47,949 nucleotides of DNA, taken from contig JAUGWO010000300.1 of the NCBI GenBank assembly GCA_049724395.1, positions 1 to 47,949 of the forward strand, given 5' to 3'. A model generated the notes under the pieces. That model saw only the letters and a program-made list of their open reading frames with translations, made no database searches and was not told the origin of the DNA. This document shows positions 10,842-21,779 of this stretch, in pieces. The DNA is from Spongospora subterranea f. sp. subterranea (taxonomy: Eukaryota > Endomyxa: Phytomyxea > Phytomyxea > Plasmodiophorida). Numbering within the stretch: the stretch's first letter is position 1; each line of letters starts with the position of its first letter. Made by a program: the position numbers and the translations under genes.

Positions 10842-11072
10842 TTATTGTGTTCCAGTGATGTCCTTATATACTTGTAGTTGGGCCTTTTGTAAGCTTATTG
10901 TTGTGTTGGCGTCGCGTAGCTGCAGTTTTAGTTGTTTGTTCAATGCCTTTAAAGTGGCGATTTCGTCCACTTGGTTTTGGTATTGAACGGTTATGAGGTT
11001 TGCTTCCTCTAGGCGCTGGCGTTTTTTGTCTTGTCGCCAAATGCGGCTGCGTTCGGCGGGTGTAAGCGCCAT
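10842..11072 (-). CDS. Small basic coiled-coil protein
   Basis: An ORF of 76 residues starts MALTPAERSRIWRQDKKRQR and continues with heptad-like leucines (IATLKALNKQLKLQLRD). The basic start followed by a coiled coil recalls a short bZIP-like or oligomerising protein. TPAERxR starts are also common in proteins encoded by mobile elements, and this one lies in a repeat-rich zone. In-frame upstream ATGs exist, but the AT-rich sequence before 11072 looks non-coding. Function unknown. Confidence 0.45.
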   Translation of the reverse strand: MALTPAERSRIWRQDKKRQRLEEANLITVQYQNQVDEIATLKALNKQLKLQLRDANTTISLQKAQLQVYKDITGTQ

Positions 11073-11789
11073 TGTGTGATTAATGTTGCGTATATATGCG
11101 TAGTTCTTGTTGGGGTGTGTTGTCATAGGGATACATAGTCGCGTACATATACGGTCTGGTAGGATTATATATACGGTGACAGACCATTCTGCTGCGAAGG
11201 CGGGAACGAGCACACAAAACGATCCTCAGTTGAACGCGCTTTGCATGCTGTGCCATGCGGTAGATCGCCGTACTTTCAAAAACCATGAAGCTAACGAGTC
11301 CCACTAAAAGCGATCTCACAAGGGATTTGTTGATTACCCAGTTCTGGTTGACAGGCTTGTCGTGTGTCAGCCACGCTCTGATGCGGTCGTGCTGGCGAAC
11401 CAGTCAATCTCAGACCTGCGAATGGAGTTGTTTTCAAATTGTTTCCTGCTTGGGTAAATGAGCTAGAAAAACCTTCTATAAATGGTAAACAAACATCATC
11501 TTATAGATTACCCAGCACCAAGTAATATTTTATATTTTTGATTTGCTAAATTTCATATTAAGTCAAAAACAATTGAAAAAAAAGTACTCTTACCGAGTTC
11601 TAAAGGAAGGGTGACCACGGCCCCAAAATTCAACGCTTGAAGATCTTATGTCATCCAGGTGCCTTTAAAGCAGACAGTTTCCAGTTCGAGCTAAAGTGGT
11701 CCTGTTCTGGGCGAGTGTCATTAATCTACCTCTCTGGCAAAAAATGTTGGGAAGCGATTGTATATCTTCAAATTATCCTTCTACCGCAA

Positions 11790-11920
11790 AACTTCATCCA
11801 TGTAGCAATCTGGTGACAGCACCATTCATTATCAGATGCTCCATAACAGTCTACCGCAAAACTTCATTCATGTAGCAATCTTGCGACAGCACCATCATTA
11901 TCAGATGCTCCATAACAGAC
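11790..11920. repeat. Two-copy tandem duplication, about 70 bp
   Basis: CTACCGCAAAACTTCATCC through CAGATGCTCCATAACAG occurs twice in direct order (about 11782-11850 and 11851-11918) with a handful of differences. It lies just upstream of the inverted-repeat element at 11948. Confidence 0.8.
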
Positions 11921-11947
11921 GCCATCATGTGTGAGAAATATTACCTG

Positions 11948-12365
11948 CATTGCACCATATTGATAATAAAAATTGCGACTACAGCCGGGTACAAATGGTT
12001 CTCAGAAAACAATTCTGATAAATGAAATATTGATTTATTAATCTCCAGTTCCAAAAACATAAGTCAGACATGACATTAGATGTCCTTAATGCATTTGGCC
12101 CGACTGGGCGATGTTGAGTACTTCCGCCTTTGGTGGCACACTGGAACAGATGTTTGATTTGTCGGCTCGCTCAGTCGGGCCAAATGCATCAAGGACATGT
12201 AATGTCATGTTTGACTTTTTTTTTGGAACTGGATTAAACATTTTCCTCAATACGAGATTAATAGATAGTAGTAATTGTTTCTTTATCAGAATTGTTTTCT
12301 AGGAACCATTTGTACCCGGACTGTAGTCGCAATTCTCATTATCGGTATGGTGCAATGCAGGGTAA
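11948..12365. mobile_element. Long-arm inverted-repeat element
   Basis: About 165 bp from TACCTGCATTGCACCAT to CCCGACTGGGC reappear inverted from about 12170 to 12365 (AGTCGGGCC...GGTGCAATGCAGGGTA). The arms are about 85-90% alike and surround a centre of roughly 55 bp without an open frame. This is the layout of a foldback or MITE-like non-autonomous DNA element. No transposase is encoded. Confidence 0.75.
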
Positions 12366-12783
12366 TGCGCCGCGTCAGTTCTATACTCACTTTCAGGTTA
12401 TCCGCAAGTTTCTTCGTCACAATTCCGAAATATGAGGTCGAGTCGAAAGCGCAAAGACTAGCCAATCAGATCGCTTGTTGAAAAAGTTATGGAACTTTTA
12501 CTGCAAGGTTTTGAGCTCATATGTACAGTCGCGCAGTTTTTCAGGATACTTTGAGAGGGACCGCACGCACTCCGCACGCACTCCGCACGCCTATCTGCTC
12601 TCACCGTCCGGACCGTAACGTATTTGAGTGGCCGCTGTGCCAACCAGAAAGGATAAGTGAATTGGCGACACCAGACAGCTCTCGATCAGAACATTTCCAA
12701 CAAATGCGAAGGGGGAAAGATCATTCTGAGACGGGGGATTATTGTATTGAGGTTATAAGCGAGCTGTCCCCGCGATCGTATTA
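12366..12783. other. Intergenic interval with short tandem repeat
   Basis: No gene is supported. At 12561-12590 the unit CCGCACGCACT is repeated about 2.7 times. The interval separates the inverted-repeat element from the 3' end of the minus-strand 7TM gene. Confidence 0.5.
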
Positions 12784-14231
12784 TCAATTTTCGGTTCTTA
12801 CCCTGTTTACATCGCGAGGGCAAAACATTTGCACATGAATGACGGAACTTGTGGAGTGTCCGATCGATATTATGGTCCACGTTAGAGTCCATCCATATGG
12901 CTGATAGAAGAATGGCGCCAGCGCGATGAATAATGTCCCGAGTACGTACATCATCATCGTTATTCCCAGAAGTGCTGCACTTATGCTCATACGGTATAAC
13001 AACTCCAATAAACTTGGGTCCGAAGATGGATCGGCTTTGGCAATCTTGTACCCCGTCCGTTGGAATGATATAGAGCTGACCAGGAACATTACTCCAACGA
13101 TTGTTTGCGATAGGGCCGCCACGAACCCGTTCAGTTTCTCGAATTCGGGGACTAGACGAGAGAGATACGTTGAGTACATGACGGAAAACACCAGGTCGGA
13201 AATAAAAGGAATCGAGGTGAAGATGATGAACCCTATGATCCGGTTGGTGCCGATCAGACGATACATAATAGAGGGTGAGGAATTCAAGGTGACGTCGGCC
13301 ACCAACCTGACCCAAACACGGGCCGACATCATCGTGATTAGGAAAGAGAATCCCGACAGTTGAGTGACAAAAAATCGGACAAACGGCGACGGTAGATTAG
13401 AAGTTGACAACCATCCGCCGACACAGAATACGATCGACATCGTAAGAGATGTCAATATAATCAAGACCAAGGACACATGCTGAATCTGTAGTCGATGAAT
13501 GAAGTACCTGACACGTCGCTCTGGCGATCGCGCCGATCGTTGGTATTTGCGCTTGTAATCGAACTCGAATAAGATCAGATGCCGATAGAGGTAATTTGAG
13601 GCGGATATGGCAGCGAACCCGAACAGTATTCCGGGAATCCATCTCAACCCGGCTTGATAATACCAGGATGAGAACGTCGCGCTCCAGACCTCTTCGTCCA
13701 TGGTGATAGAGACCCTTGTCGCTTTTGAGTTGAGTATCGCGTGGAACACCCTCTCATCAGCCTGAATCTCGAAGAAGGGGACAGTATTCGGATGTGGACC
13801 TGGTCCTCGTCCATGATTATCCCTCAAATTAACCCCTTTTCCAGGAACATATCCCCGAATTTCCCCTGAACTTCATGTCAGAATTGTTTTGGTAATCTAC
13901 ACGTTATAGTACGGATTAGGGCAATGGCGCCTTTCAACACAAATCCATCGTAGGTGACTTCGTCTGAACAGGGACCCGACTCTGCCAGATACACGATGGA
14001 ATTGTTGAATTCCTGAGTATAACCCGCCAAATCGCATGGATTCGCTACGGCGGAGAACGCTACGATATTTCCCTCGATTGCTGGGCGATGGTCGGACGCT
14101 TGTGGACCGATAAAACTGGTCATCGCCGGAGTGATTCGGGTTTCATTGATCAAAGGCCCGTCTAAAAACAGTATCGATCCCAATGTAGAACTGAACAGGA
14201 CCGTTAGATAGCAATAATAGGTCCGGTTCAT
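12784..14231 (-). CDS. PA-domain seven-transmembrane protein
   Basis: Two exons, 14231-13913 and 13865-12784, are joined by a 47-nt intron (GTACTATAACG...GTTCAG) that keeps frame, giving 466 residues. Residues 1-20 form a signal peptide. About 50-115 read NIVAFSAVANPCDLAGY...SIVYLAESGPC...GAIALIR, which resembles a protease-associated (PA) lumenal domain. The second exon has seven hydrophobic helices (for example WIPGILFGFAAISASNYL, VSLVLIILTSLTMSIVFCV, AALLGITMMMYVLGTLFIAL) and a short tail. PA-7TM architecture occurs in putative surface receptors and sorting proteins of several eukaryotic groups, and the ligand is unknown. Start chosen at the signal peptide. The gene appears complete. Confidence 0.75.
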
Positions 14232-14250
14232 TATGACTCAGGACGGATAT

Positions 14251-14799
14251 TTCGATATTCCATCAACAAAGTAATTCGTGCGATATCGATTGCCCAAAAA
14301 TATCTCTGGAACTTGAACGAGTATGATCGTGAACGGGCGCTCTCCTAAGAACTCCAGAAGCGCTGAAGTTGACATGATGTCGGGCACATGTTTAGATCAT
14401 ATCGAGAGCACTACCTAGGTGGAATTATTGAGCAAACACTGTGTCTCCAACGAGTGTGTGGACGACACCATTTCTTTGCACAGTACCACACACAGGTTGA
14501 TACTATTGGAGCCGATTGTGTCACTCACACAATCCCTCAATCCTTTCATCTGTAATTCTGTGAACGTTATGCTGTATCAATGCCGCACCGCCGTATTTAG
14601 GAAGCATCTTCACTTTCATATTCGACAATATTTCACATGAAATAATCGGCACTGCCCCTAACTTATATAGGAGAAAGGCGATGATGCGTTGTGAAATGAC
14701 GATGATTGCGATGGAGAGTGATATCAGGTGTGCCACCATTATGCTGGCGATATTTGCAATAATTCTCTGCGGCTCTGGTGCCAATTGCCTTCCCGCCAA
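14251..14799 (-). CDS. Unrecognised hydrophobic exons
   Basis: On the minus strand, 14799-14521 encodes two membrane-like helices (IANIASIMVAHLISLSIAII, ISQRIIAFLLYKLG) and a polar tail ending IEGLCE. Further on, about 14374-14251 encodes STSALLEFLGERPFTIILVQ...YFVDGISKYPS before a stop, 20 bp upstream of the PA-7TM start codon. They may be exons of one membrane-protein gene, or a decayed relative of the 7TM gene. I found no unambiguous splice path joining them and no family match. Confidence 0.3.
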
Positions 14800-14870
14800 T
14801 TAACTACATCCAGCGATAGCCCACAACGCATCATCGCCGTACTTTTATCATGGTATATGACGTCTTTATA

Positions 14871-14984
14871 CTCCCTCTATTTTCCGGAAAGCAATGACCG
14901 CCTACGACAGTCATGAAGATGAAAAGATTGTGACACGACTGGACTACACCATAGCAATGACCAATCATTTCCGGACAGAGGGAG
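14871..14984. mobile_element. Stowaway-like MITE, 114 bp
   Basis: CTCCCTCTATTTTCCGGAAA at the left end and the inverted TTTCCGGACAGAGGGAG at the right end are flanked by TA on both sides (14869-14870, 14985-14986). The motif CTCCCTC, the TA duplication and the size fit a Stowaway MITE that could be mobilised by the mariner family whose remnant is at 8357-9850. Confidence 0.85.
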
Positions 14985-14997
14985 TATCTACTTGATG

Positions 14998-15537
14998 CAT
15001 TACATTGGCGCTACAAGTCGCCAATCAGGCAGCGCCAAAAAGAGGAAAAAAAAGCTAACAAAAAACTCAGAACATTCTTTTAGGCATGAAAATCCTCACT
15101 TTTGCCGGCACATGGCCTCGCGAAGGACAGAGCTTGCGAAGTTTCGTTGGCATCTCTCGATTTATTCATCTGCGATTTGCACAAAGAATCGTTTCCCATT
15201 GATTTTCAACTTGCCAGGCGAAGACCCGCTTCCGCGAACGACACTGACCAAGCACCGCACCGAATCATCTGGTTGCTCCCAGGAGCCACACCATGCGTCA
15301 ATTGAGTTTCCAGTGAAGTGGAGATTCACCGCTAACATCTGTACCAAGAGATGCTTCCTTGAGCCACTTACAATAATGGTTTGCAAACAGATCTTTGAGG
15401 TGACTTTTGCAACAAATTTGAGGATACACGAGTGATTCGTTTATAATCAATTGCAGTACGAGCATAATGGTCAGGCATCAGCATCGACAATTGTCGTAAT
15501 CATTCGAATTAACACAGAAATTGCAGTACAATAAAAT
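14998..15537. other. Interval with open frames but no recognised gene
   Basis: A minus-strand frame at about 15440-15162 (includes QMLAVNLHFTGNSIDAWCG and ends KRFFVQIADE) looks weakly protein-like. A plus-strand frame at 14992-15435 overlaps it and is probably a shadow. Nothing is assignable. Confidence 0.25.
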
Positions 15538-16467
15538 TTATTGATTCTTTTTCGAATCTGTGCTGATACTACTTTCAAGATCTATAGGTTTTCCCATCAC
15601 TATCACGAGCAAAACCAACGCTGCAACAATGGTCGAGGCGAATGTGCAAAAGGACACGAAGCTGCGATGCTCCATTTGCCCGACTGGGACCGAGAAAACT
15701 ACGTCGGCCATATATCAGGGAACAATGTGATGAGGCCCTTGATATTTACCTAGATCGCCGCGAGCGGGGTCAGTGAACTGAAGGTCGAGACGGTGCCAGC
15801 CAGGACACTGCAGCAAATGAGCCTCCACCATAAAAGGCTGAGGCCAAATCAGACCTGGGCCGAAAACTGATCAGCAGTTCAATCGATAACAATAACCGAT
15901 TTCACAAACCGGTTCTCGAGCAGGCTAAGGATTCAGGCTCATCAGCGTAGGAAATGAAAACTGAGGGCGGGGGAAATACGACACTGACGGATGACGCACT
16001 CGATGATGGCAATTGGTACCGTAAATTGACAGGGATCGATATGTTGAACCATGAACGGCCATCTTCGTCAACACTAATACCAACACGATGAATTCTGACG
16101 AAAACCTTCGATGAGATCTCATGCACCTTGGCACATTATCGATCTGGAAGAATACGACGTTCTGTGTCGACATTGATGTTGGGCTTTCGATATTGATGGG
16201 TTCTCCAACAATGTGAAGATTGATACCGCTAAAGCGGCGCAGGCGCTATGAGTGAAGACTCAGGAAAGAGACACTAACAGATACAAAAAATCCCACTTTG
16301 ATCTCATCGGGATCGACAAACGCTCCGGCGGGCAAAAACTCCATGATGATGATGGAGCAGTTCGACTCCGATTTCGATGCCGGAAGGGCAATCGCTGTCT
16401 GAAGCTGGCGATGAAATCCATTACCAGCCGACGACCTACTTGCTGCAGTGATGAAACCAGAATCCAT
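15538..16467 (-). CDS. PIG-X-like GPI-mannosyltransferase I subunit
   Basis: PIG-X (Pbn1 in yeast) is an ER membrane protein that stabilises PIG-M, the enzyme adding the first mannose to GPI anchors. Exon 1 has NGFHRQLQTAIALP and FLPAGAFVDPDEIK (human PIG-X: DGFHRDL, IPAGLYVDPYEL). After a 51-nt intron (16296-16246) comes NIESPTSMSTQNVVFF (human FDIEAPNYLSKES). After a 53-nt intron (16126-16074) comes ISIPVNLRYQLPSSSA (human LPVHCRYHRPHSE). The last exon has VFSVPVGQMEHRSF and a single C-terminal helix, STIVAALVLLVIVMG, then a short cytosolic tail. That is the family order, ending with the expected TM anchor. Splicing around 15730-15890 and the N-terminal signal sequence are unresolved, so the true start may lie upstream of 16467. 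Confidence 0.7.
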
Positions 16468-16589
16468 CCAAATCGGACTGCGAACTCGTGAATTTTCCCA
16501 ATTCTAATGGTAGTTGTTCCCAGTTACCTAGACAGATTTACTGTTCGTCGTTGCCCGCCGCCAACATGTAATATTCGGCCATTTAGCTG

Positions 16590-18260
16590 ATTATCTGGAG
16601 CCCAATGCGCTAATATCACCTAAAACAAACCCATTGCATGAATCAGTGGATGTCACTACGGAAAAATTGGAATCAACCTCAATTTCTGAGGCCGGAACAG
16701 TTGAATTGAATGTGAATTCAATAGGACTGATGGAGGACTTCGCAGGATTGTGGTGAACGACTTCGGCAAAAAGGCCGTATTGCCCAACGATTCGAAGATA
16801 TTTTGTGGTTGGGCAAGGGGTATAGCCATCGGAATGATTCCATACGTTTCGATGAGAGTTTAGCCACGTCGACAACGGGGATTTGCCACCCTGACGAAAT
16901 GTGAACAGCATCAAGGGCAATCACGACTCTCGATTCATACGGATTGCAGGCCGAAAAAAGAAAAAACGAGCAGATCGAAGTCGGTAATATAAGCGACCAA
17001 CGCTTTGGAGGTAATTTTTTCGAGCGATGACGGGGTGATTCGAAGGTCGAAGCGCCAGAAATCAATCATGTCTGGGAAGCAGCAAAACGGTTGGCAACGT
17101 TTTTAAAGCAAAAAAAACTGAAGATAACAACAAGGAAGTGAAAGACACAGAAATTGAAGATACATAAGTTGGTCAATTCGCTTCGCAGCGCCAGTAAAAT
17201 TTGCAAACGACTATGATTAACATGAGGGAAAAATGAAGAAAACCCGATACTGTCGAAGCAAAGATATTGGCGAAAAGGGATTGGAAGTCGTTGAAAGTTG
17301 TGATCGAACCTATCGGAAGTGATGCGAGTTTATGGGCTTTTGAGGAGTGAAGGAGATCATCTAGATATCGAGATTTACTTGCGTTTGTAAGTCAACATCG
17401 TGACAAAGGAATGAGTTACCGATGAGCCGCCCTTGTGCGCCAACAACATAATCAACAAAAGTGGCGGCTGCGGTCACGTTTCCGCCTTCTTCTAGCTCGA
17501 TAACGACAATAAACGAATCGGGATCCTAAGAATGACAATTTTGACTAATTTTGAAGTAAACATCGGAAAACAACAAACACATTGGTAAAACCATGCACAC
17601 AGAAAAACATAAACACGAAATGAATTGGAAGAAACTTTAAAGATTATCAGACGTGAAAGTTCCAGAGAATAACAATACCCGAGTTTGACGAAATTCCAAA
17701 GAAAGAATATCTGAAGGGGCAGCCACTTCTGGACGGTCATTTAGCGTCTCAGCGATGGTAAACTGTGCCGCCCAAGGTCGATCAGAGGGCGGGTGTACCG
17801 CGTACTGAGTGTCGGAGGAGATTGTTTCGTTGGATGGCCAGAGCACTTCAAAGGAGGTATCAACATCGCTGATATTGCTGGGGAAAAACGCGATCTACAG
17901 AGATGGAGATAAAACACAAAGCTCTGAACAGCCATCGAGATATAAACATCAAGAGTTTTATATGAACACTACTCATCGAAACCCACGAATGGGAATTGTT
18001 GACTAGCAAGCCGAAAAACTTCATCAAGCATGAACGTTTCTTAAACTGACATTGAATGACGACAAATAGCCGGAACCTGAAAACTATGGACTTATTTACC
18101 TGAAACCAAACTTTATCTTCATTGATACCGGGAGCGTTATCCCTAAGATCAACAGACAGCCGAATCAGTACATCAGAGCGCGATTGGTCATCATTGAGGT
18201 GGTTTACAGATCCTGCGCGATATTGCCAGCGACCAATACCAGTAGAAGAAAGGCGATCAT
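16590..18260 (-). CDS. Unrecognised multi-exon gene with signal peptide
   Basis: A plausible start at 18260 gives MIAFLLLVLVAGNIAQ, a signal peptide. A 65-nt intron would join it to DNAPGINEDKVWFQ. Further protein-like exons follow on the same strand: EVLWPSNETISSDTQYAVHP...QFTIAETLNDRPEVAAP (about 17850-17695), DSFIVVIELEEGGNVTAAA...FVDYVVGAQGRLIG (about 17520-17390), MIDFWRFDLRITPSS (about 17070) and ISPIEFTFNSTVPASEIEVD (about 16725-16640). They are separated by AT-rich stretches with GT/AG ends. The sequence looks extracytoplasmic and rich in Ser/Thr/Val, with NxS/T sites. I do not recognise the family, and the exon chain is only partly certain. It might be two genes. Confidence 0.45.
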
Positions 18261-18406
18261 GTTCGCGCGCCTAATTATTCCCAATCATCATCTGACAAAA
18301 TAAGTGGGGAAGATTTCCGCTCCGATACCCCCCATATGGTGCTAAAAGTGCGCTGTACATAACAGCCAACTTGGGATGAAAATCCCGTGACAGACACGCA
18401 CACGTC

Positions 18407-18886
18407 ATGATAAACCAACACAGGAGGGCGACCTCCTGGCCAAGAGTCGTGGGGTGTCGCCAAGCAAAATTATATGCCCACCGATCCGCGTGTAAACGCC
18501 ATCTTATCGACGATAAAGACGAGGTCATCAAGGATTTTAGATTAAATGCAACGACGATTTGCCATCTGCAGGTGGCGCTAATTCTGGAGCGTGTCCCCAA
18601 GGACCAGCAGGATTTGGTGGCGGAAGCGGGCGCCCAGGAATTAAAAACGTTGATGGCGAATTACGCCATACCCCTCGCCGATCAGACTGTGAAGGAAGGT
18701 GTCGACCAATTCGAACGGCTGGTACTCCAACCACTGTACAATACCTAACGACGTCATGCAGTATTCGAGGGCATCAGAAATGGATAGATTCCAGTTATCA
18801 GTGAAACCAAGTTGCCCGGGAGGCGGGAGGCGGTACGTAGATAGCTCCGCGTTCAACATTTGTTGAACATTACCGTGATTTTTCAA
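18407..18886. other. Overlapping open frames, strand undecided
   Basis: Two antisense frames both look coding. The minus strand 18886-18641 reads ISDALEYCMTSLGIVQWLEY and EYQPFELVDTFLHSLIGEG. The plus strand 18407-18748 reads VALILERVPKDQQDLVAEAG and ends RLVLQPLYNT. The minus frame fits the orientation of the neighbouring genes, and the plus frame has slightly better third-position G/C. One is probably real. No family recognised. Confidence 0.35.
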
Positions 18887-19369
18887 TCGAACCTGGATTC
18901 GGATTTCGATGCCGTTGTACTGTGCCCCGAAAAGTTTTGCTTTGAGTTATGACAATAATATGTGATCATTTGCAGATCAGATCGGTGCGGGGTTAGTTTG
19001 CCACTACCAGATATCCCCAATTTTGTTTTGCCGACGGCACATTTCGGGACGAAGGGGCGCCTTGTTTTCCTGGCACATAGTTATGTTTGCCATTGAATGT
19101 ACGAGCTGAAGTAGGATTAATCGCGACATCTGTAATTGCTAACCCAGGTTGGGTGTCGTGCTTCGCACAGCGATGGCTTCAGAATCCGCTTTCGAAAGCA
19201 TGGCCGAACTTCTTGAAAGATTACCGTTTTGAAGAACAACCCTGACTCATACTTGTGAGATTGAATCTTCGCTCAGTTGTCCTTTGTCGCGTACAGCAGT
19301 GAAGTACATGTCCAGTTCGATATGGAATTCCGGCCCTAGATATAACTGCAGATTTACATGCAAGCACGC

Positions 19370-20500
19370 TGGACTGAGTCCGGTCTCCTGAGAATTCTGA
19401 CCGTACCGACATGTCTAGGGATTCCCCGACATAATCAATGTGAATCGTACAGGTTGACCTCAGCATTCAGCTCCCTTTCATTTGCATCGTGATACTGACG
19501 CTTTACCTCCCCCAAGCCTTCACCAGAAGGGTTCTATAACAACAAACAATATGATACACAACTGCTGTTAGCACTTACTAAACTGACTTTCGTGAAAGCA
19601 AACAGCATCTGTCAATGTGGCGGCAGATTTCAAATTCTTTGTCTGTTTGAGAGTTTGTCTGGCTTTTGTCTTGTTTCCCATTTTTGAGTCGAGGAGTAGG
19701 TTTTTGGTGAAAAACCAGTTGTGCTGGGTTTCCAACTCTGTAAACTATGTTTTTGCTTCTTCAAGAACGGATCCAACTCACAAACCTATCTGATGAATGC
19801 TAAAAAAAAGATAGTGATGGACGTTATGACCGCCTCCATTCATTCATCAGACAGGGTTCTATAACAAACAAGCACGTGACTGCACAATTCCATCCCATCA
19901 AGCGTCAGTATGCTGATGAACACGGAAGGGAGCTGTATGATTGGGTCAATCTCTATGATTCATTGATCATGAGGGATCCCTGCTACGGTCAGAATTTTGA
20001 GACCGGCGACACTCAAAACTGTAGTGATCGCACCCGTCCAGCGAGACTTACAGACAATTGCATGTGAATTTGCATGAACCTCTAGGGCCGAATTAAGTCG
20101 TTCAAGAATTCGATCTCGTTTCCGTTTCCGTTTTCGTACTCGAAAAAAGCAATGGCGACTCAAGTTTATTTGGAATCGTAGATGATAATAGGGGTCCTGT
20201 CGCAATCAAGCCAATTATTGTACGTGTAGATACTTCTCTAGCAGGGTTAGCAACTTGTCCAGGGATTCCCGACATGAATCATGTGAATTGTGTTAAACCA
20301 GATATACAGCTCCCTTTCGTATTGGATACTGACGCTTCATCTCTTCCATTCCTGCACCAGAAGGGCTCTGCAACACAAAATATAAATCAGATACAAATCG
20401 TTGTTAGCACCTAAGTTGACTTGCAAAGTTTCCAAGAGCAAACAACATCTGCCGACGTGGCGGCAAAATTTCAAGACCTTTTGTATCAAAATTTCTTGTC
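19370..20500 (+). mobile_element. Fossil LTR-type retroelement fragments in tandem
   Basis: Two diverged direct copies of about 250 bp (about 19380-19640 and 20215-20500) share sequence around GGGATTCCCGACAT, CAGCTCCCTTTC, ACTGACGCTT, CACCAGAAGGG and GTGGCGGCA. One copy encodes QLPFVLDTDASS, reminiscent of the RNase H start of Ty3/Gypsy polyproteins. Only small, clearly broken pieces remain and no LTRs are recognisable, so family assignment is tentative. Confidence 0.4.
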
Positions 20501-21165
20501 TTTTTGAGAGCCAGTCTTTAGCCTGGGCCAGGTGACGCTCCTTTGATTTCTGTTTTCCTGATTAAATATTTTGAAACCTACAGCCGGTCGGTTGCAAAGT
20601 ATGTCCAAGCCATCGTCCTTAATAAAGAAATTATCGCCAAACGCCCGGTTGATTATCAGTACACTCACTATGGGGCGTGTCCTTGCCCACAATACATCTC
20701 ATCAAGAATGGTTGGGATCTGATGCCGTCTTGGATGATCTCAACCCCAACTGAAGAAATCGCAGCGCCTGTTGCTTTAGCGACTACTTGCAAGAGCAGAC
20801 CCAAAAGAATCCGAAGACTGTTCGAAAAACGAAAACATTGAGATGAACGATACGGTTGGGTGCAAGGAACTTGATCAATACGCTTTGTGGGCTTGTCATT
20901 CTATAGCGTCTTGGAACCGCGAATGTGAAAGGGGAACATGCAGAATCTGAACAGCAGATTATTGTGACATCATGATTGCTCTCAACGGCATCAAAAGTAT
21001 AGACAAAACACCGGATTGAAATCAAGGAGATTACATCAACATCAATATATTTGTGCAAAGGTGTTTTTCTAACTAGATTAGGCCATACAACGCTGCGTTT
21101 ATTGTCTGTCTTCATCAGCGGTCCCGTGCTCTCGGTAATCACTAATCCTTTCAAGTAGAAATACC
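20500..21165. other. Interval without a supported gene
   Basis: A 166-residue minus-strand frame (21283-20783) and a short plus-strand frame at 20571-20753 are present, but neither shows a domain or convincing composition. They could belong to the neighbouring old retroelement. Confidence 0.3.
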
Positions 21166-21322
21166 AGAACTGGTTGGTCAAGATGGAGTCGGCCGATATC
21201 ATCTGTGGACGACTCGTATTCCATAACTGTTGGACAAGCTGGAGTCGGTCGTTATCATTTGCTGAACACGACTCGTGCTTCATACTCGTTGGTCAAGCTC
21301 GGCCATTACCATCTGTTGACTG
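21166..21322. repeat. Diverged tandem repeat, about 60-bp unit, three copies
   Basis: The motif (A)CTSGTTGGTCAAGMTGGAGTCGG followed by ATCATCTGYTGRACACGACTCG recurs at about 21166, 21225 and 21283, the last copy shortened. It lies just upstream of the small ORF at 21359. Confidence 0.7.
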
Positions 21323-21358
21323 AGGTGATCCCAATCACCGATTATTGATCATTGTGAA

Positions 21359-21688
21359 ATGGGCAATCTTCTGACAACATCTTCAGGTGATAAGTCGAAT
21401 TACACGTCGGATTGTGCAGATCGCGACTATGCTGAAATGATCGTGTCTCGAATGAGACCCCGGTCGCCCATGGCCGCCAATGTCTTGGCCCTTTCAAATC
21501 TGATTTTCGACGAGAACGTAGTGAGAGTCGATTGTCCATCGCCGACTGAACAGCAAGCGAACAACACGCGTCAGCTCCAGTCTGTGGTCCCCGACTGGAA
21601 CAAGTCGTCGCCCAACTATCTGCTACAGCCAAGGCGGTGGGTTTTTCCCAAATCAGAGTTAGTGACCGACGATGAAGCGCTACAATAA
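21359..21688 (+). CDS. Small hypothetical protein, possible N-myristoylation site
   Basis: A complete 109-residue ORF begins MGNLLTTSSGDKSN, which fits the MGxxxS/T context for N-myristoylation, so membrane attachment is possible. The rest is polar, with no recognised domain (includes AANVLALSNLIFDENVVRVD and ends ELVTDDEALQ). Codon third positions favour G/C moderately, as in neighbouring genes. The antisense frame is longer but compositionally poor. Existence is plausible but unproven. Confidence 0.4.
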   Translation: MGNLLTTSSGDKSNYTSDCADRDYAEMIVSRMRPRSPMAANVLALSNLIFDENVVRVDCPSPTEQQANNTRQLQSVVPDWNKSSPNYLLQPRRWVFPKSELVTDDEALQ

Positions 21689-21779
21689 ACAAGCAGTCCA
21701 GGCTAAAAGAATTTCGAAGCAAAACGGATTATCGTAATCAAACCAAAATGGGTATAAAAAGGAAAATGATTTGCACCGA

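Noticed and set aside
15060-15150. Minus-strand MPTKLRKLCPSRGHVPAK resembles the N-terminus of ribosomal protein L27A
   Set aside because: The essential following segment (GKHRKHPGGRG...) is nowhere downstream on that strand, and the MITE at 14871 follows directly; probably chance likeness.
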